Shown here: positions 56,501 to 64,000 of the stretch, one piece after another
How the letters are laid out: every line of letters begins with the position of its first letter
Position numbering within the stretch: position 1 is the first letter of the stretch
Assembly: GCA_038503035.1 (NCBI GenBank)
Contig: JAVSML010024239.1
Location: 52,603 to 116,602, forward strand
Length of the DNA stretch: 64,000 nucleotides
Origin: Crocodylus rhombifer
Lineage: Eukaryota; Chordata; Crocodylia; Crocodylidae
Reading direction: 5' to 3'
Made by a program: the position numbers and the translations under genes
The notes under the pieces: generated by a model
The model's database searches: none
The model's input: the letters and a program-made list of their open reading frames with translations, nothing else
What the model was told of the DNA's origin: nothing

Positions 56501-59500
56501 ACTAGGTGTAGCTGAGCCAGACCTGAGCAGGACATGCACACTCTTTCCCAGCTTCCCTTTCCCAGTGCACCAAAATCCCTAACTTCCTCTTATCTGATTC
56601 AGGTGCCTGCTTTTTTGGGCCTTATTGTCAGTGACACTTCTCAGTGCCCCAAAGCCAGCTGGTTCTGTCTTCCTTCCAGGATCCCTCTTCACCCAGTGAC
56701 TTGGCTTTTCTCTGCCACCTGCTCCGTGGGGACGATTCACTTAGCAAATCTCCCATACTTTTCCCTAACAAAGTTCTTCACTGTTCCCCATGAGGGAGCA
56801 GCTACTTTTTCATGGCACTGGGAGGGGGTAAAAAACATGACAATATTGAATGACACAATCCACTTTATTTTCACCAGCCACACTTGATTTAGAAAAGAAG
56901 CTTCAGCAAAAGAAACTGCATTCATGGAACTTGTGCCATTCAAATTGTCTTGTCCCATGACTCATATTGGAAACCCATAAGCTGGAAGAGTGGTGCAGAG
57001 TTAATCAAACCTATTTATTCTCTCATCACTACAAGCAAGCGGGTTGTTAACATTAAGCTCTGAGGAATGCTGGGTTCTCCCAAAAGTGATGCTAACTGGT
57101 TCCTCTCTTCTCTAAAATGTTATCTTGCTCCTAATGTTATATTCAGTTGGCTAAATATAGTTAATTTTTGAGACATTCAGAAATGAAGAAAAGGTAATTA
57201 GTGGTGTTTGTAGAAAAAGCTGATTCATGCAGGAAGATGCAGACTCTGGCTCCCACAAAAGCACTTATGTGACACAACTCAACTAAAGAGCTGCATAAGC
57301 CTCCTCCATGTAGGTGAAGAAAGGAGCAGAAACCTTGATGCTTTGGCCAAAAAATGCATTTGAGGAAGTTGGAGAAGGTGGAGCCAATGCTATATCACAA
57401 GTGCATGTGACCCAAAAGCATTTCCATCAAATCTCATGCATGAACAAATGGACCCACAACTCAGACAATCCGCATTCAGAAGTCAAATCTTCAACTGGTA
57501 TAAATCAGCATAGTTGCATGAATACAGCATCTGCCTGTAAGCTTCCAGTCCTTTCACTGGTAGAAATCCCTGAAGAAATACACAACTAGAAATTAGTTAA
57601 TAGGATGGGAAAGAACAAACATCAGAGCTCAACTTTTGCTGCTGGAAGCATAGAACAACCCTAAAATGTATTCCACATGCAAATAAAACCATTATTTTTA
57701 TGTCAGGAACCTTAAATTTGAAGATGTATTCCAAGAGCATCTTTCTAGCTTATTGTACCCTGAATTACCCCAAATATGCTGTGGTCTGATATCAGTGAAC
57801 AGAAAACTTGGAGAGAGGAGCACTAGAATTGTCTTATGAACCTCCCAAGGGTATTAAATTTGGCTCGGACTTTCAGGGGGCCTACGTATTGAAATGTAGA
57901 TCTATAATATATTCATCTAAGGGTTTAATTTCTGAAAACTGCAACTAGATTTTGTGTAAGGGGCATCTCTTGGAATATTTAAACACTGAGACATCTATCT
58001 CTAGATAACGTAGAAAAAAAGATAAATTTGGAAATAAAAGGTGGCCTCAAAAACAGTGAACTTTAACCACCCTTAGGTTTAATGAGGCACCTGTGAGTTA
58101 GGGGATGAAAGCACGAAAAAGGAACAGTGTGAAAATAGATTAGAGTGCTTGGGGAAAACAATGGCAGTTCTGTCATCCCATTCAGAAAGAACAAACAGTT
58201 TCACAGTCAGTTGATTCCCATCTCTGTTATGAGAACATGCATGCTTTGTTCAGTACAAATACTACATGCAAGAATGCAGAAATGCTGGTCATCACCAGCA
58301 GATAGCAAACTGTATGTCAATTCTGTATTCCTCTCATGAGCTGTTAGGATGAGTTATACCTGTATAGATAAGTGGCGCAAATGCAAATGCTAATCTTTAA
58401 TCCCTCAAACTATGATTTGAGTGAGAAGTTTTAGTGGGATATCCCCTAAACATGGAAAACGTTGCTTTTCAGAAGTTGCCTAGGAGGGTCACAACTCTTC
58501 CTTTTTCCTATATGCCCATGTTAGTTGGGTTATGTTTTAAATAGCATTACTAAGCGTGTGAGGGGTTGAGGGAAAGCTTGCCTAGAGGTGAACTCTCCGT
58601 GGTGCTAGATTGGTACGGTATTTTCCACACAGGGGTCTGCAAATGACATTTCTTTGGGAAAAGAACATGTTACGAGTAGCTTTGCAAAGGCGGCACTTTG
58701 GATACATGGTATTTCTCTCCTGGTTTAGGCAGACTGTTCATAGTTCATCCCTCACGACATTATCCCATCTGCCACTTTTCTATGATTTTTCTTAAATGTT
58801 ATTTTTAGAGGGTTTCACAATTCCCATGCTCTTTTTGGTCACTAATTATAGATCTCTTAAAATCTGACTAATAGATATGCCTCCATGTATTTTAAATTCC
58901 ATTGACGTGTGTGTTTGTGGGCATGAGGAGAGGAAACAGGGAGGTTTGAGAAGGAAATGAGGGTGGGAGTAGGTCTGAAGTTAAATGTCAGCTTTAGATT
59001 TGGAACTTAAACACCAATCCATGGCAATCAACAGAACAGAATATGTTTTATTGTCCAAGATGCAAACAACAAACATAACAGGTACATCAATTTAGTAACG
59101 TTTGATGAATTTTACAAATCTAATTTACAAATTATTTGCTTGCTTCATGCTTTTCATTCAGTCCATATTTTGAATGCGTGGCTAAGCAGATATTTTTTCA
59201 AATACTCTTTGAGTTGCACTGATCCTAGAACAGCTGCAAAGCTGTCTTCTTAGCAGACTATTGTATTTAAAATGCCTTTGAGCATGATGTTAAAATGACA
59301 GTTAAGGGTAAGTGAAGCCGTAGCCTTCACATTGGACAGGGACATTGATAGAACACCTTGATCAATCAAGTCTTCCATTTGAGGACAAATTCTCACTTAG
59401 TGTGTCAGTGTGGTTCAGAACTGTGGAGAAACTGAAATCAATAGTTATTTCTTTCACCAATTGCACTGAATTTCCCTCATACACCCAGAGCTGTCTTGCA

Positions 59501-62009
59501 CAACAATATCCATTGATCAGTAAAGTTCTACTGCTCAGAATTTACCTTAATTATCCTGAAAGACAAGCCAGTATGATGTACTTGATTCTCCAAAAAGCAT
59601 CTTGTAAGCCCAGGCCCACAGTCTTTCCAGGAGCACTAAATAAACTTCAGGAGTAGGGGAGAGGGTGATGCTAAGACTGATTCATAGGAAAGCTGTACAA
59701 GCGGAAGAAGCAGCAAGCACAGCCAGGGAAGTGTCAGAGTGGACAATTGGCAGCCAAGAGAGAGAAGGGAAAAGATGGGCAGAAGCTGGGAAGGGCACGT
59801 TTTAGGGGCTCAAGCAAAACAACAGGGAATGCTAAGGAAATCTCAGAATCAAGAGAGAAAGCCAGTTGTTATGTGCCAACTGTAGAGGGATTCAAAGGAG
59901 AATTTGTCCATATTCGTCTGGATCCTTGTAAGACTTTTTTGTGGCTCAAAGCCACTTTGGGCTGTCACCCTTATCCTGAACCTATTCTGTCAGGACATAG
60001 ATTCAGTATTAGTGACTGACCTCTGTTGAGCCCTGTAAACACTGTGAATTCAAACTGCTATGTCATACCCATATTTAGATATCTGCTTAAATTGCAGTCT
60101 CTCTCCCTCTCTTCTAATGGTGTATATAGTGATGCTGTATTTGAAATTTCTGTCTACAGATATTGGGCCTGCTCTAATGGGAATTGAAAGAGGATTTGGC
60201 CACACAAGTTCCGTTGTTAGCTCTAGAGATGGTGGGGCATATCCTGTAGAGTGAAAAATGTGGCTTCTTCAAATATGAAAAAATGTTAGGAAACATTTCC
60301 ATTTGAAAATGTTAGCTTCAATAATAAGTAATTAAAATGAACAGTTTTATTTGTAAACAAAACACTTCATTATGAAATGTCCACTTGAAATGAAAAATTT
60401 CATTCTGGCATCTTGAACCATTTGTGAAGAAAATATTGAATATTTTCCAAGTTGAAACATCCATTTTCCAAGGGTTTTGACACCCTGAGTTTTCTGTTGC
60501 TGTTCCAAATAGAAGCTAAGTTAGATCTGTCAGAATTTCAGCAGAACAAAACTCCTGTCTTCCAAACAGCTTGATTACTCGTGCTGATGAGCTGAGTTTC
60601 TTGATTTTTTTTACAAGTATGTATGCAAGTATGCACTGATGTTTTTGGAGAAGATCTGCAATTCTTTGAACCCAATGCCTTGCTTAAAATGGGTAGAGGA
60701 GAACCCAGTGGGTGTTCATTTGATCTGATCTTTTTTTTGCATAAGAACAAATTGTTGGCTTTATGATCAGTGGAATCTTCTATCTGTTCCATTTACTGTT
60801 CCCAAAAAGGGAGTACTGTCCTCTTTGGTGGTGCCCCTTAACTTATTGCACGTCCTTGCTTGTAATGCCCAATACTTTAACCAAAGGTAGGCAAAACTTG
60901 CAAAGCAATAAACATACAAAACGAGATGTTCCATCGCTTTACCAGCAGGTGGCATTACCAGAGCAGTCAAAGATGGTTTTTACCATTACCAATGAAACTA
61001 ATTGAGCAGTTTTCAATGAATAATTAATTCAGTGACTGTATGCCCTATTTTTGTTCCTGTTTTCTGCCAACATACAAATGGGTTGTACAAAGCTAATTGT
61101 TTGAAATTTTGACAAACATTGTATACAAACACTTTCTAACTTCTTCACGTGCAGAGCAACCCCCTTGTGGGCCAGTTCCCTTGCGTCTATTATCCACTTT
61201 TCACTCAATATCAGCAGGTATTGAAGTCACTGAGTGTTGTTTCCCACCCCTCATTGGCTAATTGTAACATTCCTACATGGGAGGAGAAACTTGGATAAAT
61301 TACTATAAATGTGAATATTTGAACAAGCACGAACACTTATCTATAATCATGGTTTTGACATTCATTCTAAAATCACTCTTATAAAACAAAAAAACCCTCC
61401 TCCAATTTTTAAAAGCAATGGATATGTGGGGCCATAAAAGATGGGGTCAAAAGCAAATTCATGTTCTTATTCAAATGAATGTCCAGATACTATTTATATT
61501 ATTAACCTGTCTCTAATTATCGCAAGTTCTTGCCACTGATTCTTTTAGTGCAAACTGACTTCCTTGTTATATACCAAGTGCCTCATAAGTCCATGTCAAT
61601 CTGATCATTGGCCTCTGAAATCTTCAGGTGAGCTGTGAGGTTTGTAGGACTTTATAGTTGAAGGCATTTAGTCTGCAGATTCATTTATAAGCAGTGCCGT
61701 GAATGCCATCTGGATAGTGAAGCCAATGAAATATAAGGAAGAGCATGTATATCACATGAAGAATAAAAACGCCAAACTTTGAGGTCTCTTGTTTCAAAGC
61801 ATGTAGTAGATTTAGGAGGATGATGCGAGTGGTTTGGACCAGTAATATTTGTTTGCAATGAGTGAATGATGGTTAAATGCTACATTTTGTGACAGGTTGT
61901 AAGAGCCATCCACAAAAACAGAGCATTCCCAGATGTAACCACCACGGTTTCACGGGCCCTATAAAGCTGTAGTAGGCAGACTCTGCTTAAGGGATAACCA
62001 CCACTGAAA
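53581..62009. other. Long repeat-poor region, no gene recognised
   Basis: More than 8 kb with few or no recognisable transposons. Open frames reach 117 codons (56534-56887), none with a visible domain. No exon with plausible splice flanks and a known motif was found. The low repeat load contrasts with 1-48 kb. Confidence 0.5.
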
Positions 62010-62095
62010 AGGGAAGTTTGTGGGTGATTTCTGGCTCCATTGCAATCAATGGCAAAACTCCCATTGGCCTCAAGAGAGCAGGGATTTCTTCCCAT
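62010..62095. repeat. Palindromic repeat (ATTG..CAAT type), best-kept copy
   Basis: 'ctccattgcaatcaatggca' followed by 'aaaactcccattggcctcaa' and 'gagcagggatttc'. The two near-palindromic blocks in series match the order seen in other copies. Confidence 0.5.
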
Positions 62096-64000
62096 ACATC
62101 TACCTGCACAAAACAGCAAGGGAAACATGTATGTGGGGAAAATCAGCACTAGAATATATGGATACGCAGCAAGAAAATGTTTGGCAGGTTGGCCTATTTC
62201 CTAGTAGTAAATGAAGCCAGGTGTCAGTTGCAGCTCTACTCTCCTTATTTTGCTGACAAATGTGTGTTTGGAAAAGAATGTGTGGAATTGAAAAAGAGCT
62301 TGCATAAAATGCTGATGATCCGAATTGTAGGGGTTTTAAAGAAACCTGCAGTTTTAAGTAGCGGAAATCCTTGCATCTCAAACTAAAGAAGCAATTAAGG
62401 AACATGAATCCTCAAAATCTGTTTCTGGAAGCCAGAATAAAGGAACTAATGTTTCCTGTATTACAGAATTAAGGAATTGCTTGCTTGAGACCCATACAAG
62501 ATGACCACGGGGAAGAATATTTGCACAGAGACATTAATTCCCTCAATCAGTATTGGAGTCATGTCTGTTAGGTTTGTGTGTGTGGGGCTGGTGGGTGAGG
62601 GAGGTTTAAGAGATTACCTATATCTGTTCAGAATATGGCATTGCAGGGAAATTAGGTAGAATTCCCAAATTGTACCAGTTTTCCAAGCAGCCACTTAATA
62701 AAGGCATAAGCTTCAGCTGCGATGTTTGCACATATGAGTTCTTGTCTTTGCTAACTAATTACGATTCTACCTGTGTTGTACTTGGCAAGCAATCAGAATT
62801 TATTCAAGGGGACTCTTGCCAGCTGTGCTTGTGAAAATGCTTTCCATTAAGGTTTCATCTTAAATACTTGATTAATATTTATTATTTACTGGATGTAGCT
62901 GTTGATGGAGTTTGCTTGCCCAGGAGAGCTTGGAAGACAAGCTGCAATCGTTTTTTCAGGAAGGGAGTGGGGAGGGGAAATAGCTGACTGCTGATTATGC
63001 TTATGCTGCAGTTGCTTAGGGCAGGCTAACTAGGCCTGATGTATATTAAGAGGGGAGGCAATCAGGCTGGTCTATAATGACCAGGTGCTGCTTCAAATTA
63101 TAACCATGCACAGGCACTGAGGGTCTGATCTAACAAAGCATCAGTGCATGTGCTTAAGTCTAATGACATGAGCAGTCCCATGTTCTTGCTAGGTCCTGCA
63201 CAGCGGAGGCATTGCAAACTCATTCAATGCTGTAGGCAGCCCAGGGGAGGGGTGTGAAACTAGGGTTATAAACTGACTGCTGGAGAGTAGGGACTGGGGA
63301 GGGACAGAGTCTGATCCACCATGGCCCTTCTGGCTGCTACTGGTGCAGCTGATGCTACGGCAGTGCATACGCAGGCTGTTGTAGTTAGGGGATGGGCACA
63401 ACATGGCCACCAATCTGGCATCAGTTGAAACTGATGCCCAATTCTGGTGCTCTGCAAGCCCACCCCTAGTATGCTGCTTCTGGAAGGTACTGGCAACCTG
63501 GTTAGATTATATATTAATATAGTGCCTGTGATGGCCTGTTCCATTCAGTGTTTGCTAAGAGAAATAACATAAAATATAGCTGCAATGAGGGCCAAGACAC
63601 TTTATTTCAATGAAATTATAATTTTAGGTCACAAATCAAAACTGACTTGCTGTATTTCCCTTAATCTTAGTCTGCACAGTGCTGTGACACTTATTCTAGT
63701 GGACAGTCCTATTGACTTTGATGGACCTAGTAATGTGAAGAAGGATTACATGTGATATACAGATCTGTCATACAGCTCAGCATGACTGTGAATCTCTCCT
63801 GAAGAGAGAGGCTGTGATCTAGCTAGTGTGGGGGCTCTAGGTTTCTGGAGGGAGACGTTAGTTAACATGTAGTGACCTATATTGTGCAACTAGCCACGCA
63901 ATGTTATAAATAAAATCATTCTCAAAATGTTCCCCTGTGACACAAATGTCCAGAGTGTCCTTAGACCTTTTAGCCTTACCTCAGTCAAGAGATGCCTCCT
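62096..64000. other. Mostly unassigned; two short palindromic repeats
   Basis: 63120-63185 ('gggtctgatctaacaaagca', 'catgtgcttaagtctaatga') resembles the 22555 repeat. 63690-63770 ('cagtcctattgactttgatg', 'aagaaggattacatg') is another ATTGA-type copy. 62690-63000 is a candidate conserved non-coding element. No exon recognised. Confidence 0.4.

Noticed and set aside
59345..59656. Possible exon (103-codon open frame)
   Set aside because: No recognisable domain, and no convincing splice sites with conserved flanks. Frames of this length are expected by chance in 64 kb.

Overview
The window looks like vertebrate nuclear DNA, most likely from a crocodilian and less likely from a turtle. It is AT-leaning, non-coding and built largely from transposon remnants. 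Seven or more CR1 LINE fragments carry the short octamer-type 3' tail (ATTCTATG-like) and the 'ggttggaagggac' antisense signature shared by birds, crocodilians and turtles. They sit with many hAT-type elements, ancient MIR SINEs, a Tx1-like LINE remnant, two solo LTRs and several MITE families. No operons, ribosome binding sites or dense coding were seen. I recognise no host protein-coding exon, tRNA, rRNA or CRISPR array. The long open frames fall inside GC-rich repeats or across the N gap. The window is best read as intergenic or deep intronic.

Layout. 0.7-1.7 kb: a 1-kb solo LTR on the minus strand with a 4-bp target duplication. 2-3 kb: MITE debris. 4.3-6.0 kb: a 1.64-kb non-autonomous hAT element whose core is a roughly 760-bp imperfect palindrome. 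6.6-8.1 kb: a CR1 reverse-transcriptase remnant split by a Tigger-like MITE at a TA site. 9.2-9.6 kb: first copy of a palindromic MITE family ('family A' here). 11.5-11.9 kb: a second solo LTR with a 5-bp duplication. 13.2-13.7 kb: a GC-rich element ending in a hAT-like terminus. 17.7-19.3 kb: a 1.6-kb GC-rich TIR element. 20.6-21.6 kb: two hAT-type elements, each with an 8-bp target duplication matching 7/8. 21.7-26.2 kb: two more family A copies and a 3-kb composite TIR element carrying a Tx1-like LINE fragment. 27.0-28.7 kb: CR1 and two tandem palindromic MITEs. 28.7-31.6 kb: long repeat-poor DNA.

31.6-34.1 kb: two CR1 copies in opposite orientation. 36.2-38.2 kb: an unassigned LINE ORF2 tail, then a CR1 with a second CR1 inserted in reverse and an internal deletion, running into a 400-N assembly gap bordered by poly(A) on both sides. 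39.4-40.0 kb: a hAT MITE carrying a family A insertion; the matching uninserted copy lies at 53.0-53.3 kb. 42.0-42.7 kb and 46.7-47.4 kb: two fold-back repeats that share a TAGGG-type terminus. 48-64 kb: mostly repeat-poor DNA with a few MIR, CR1 and hAT fragments and degenerate short palindromic repeats.

No genes work together here. The biology visible is transposon layering: who inserted into whom, duplicated target sites, and a recurring design in which unrelated TIR families carry a GC-rich, self-complementary core. Family names are from recognition of hallmark sequences, without database searches, so superfamily calls based on TIR plus target duplication are firmer than family calls.
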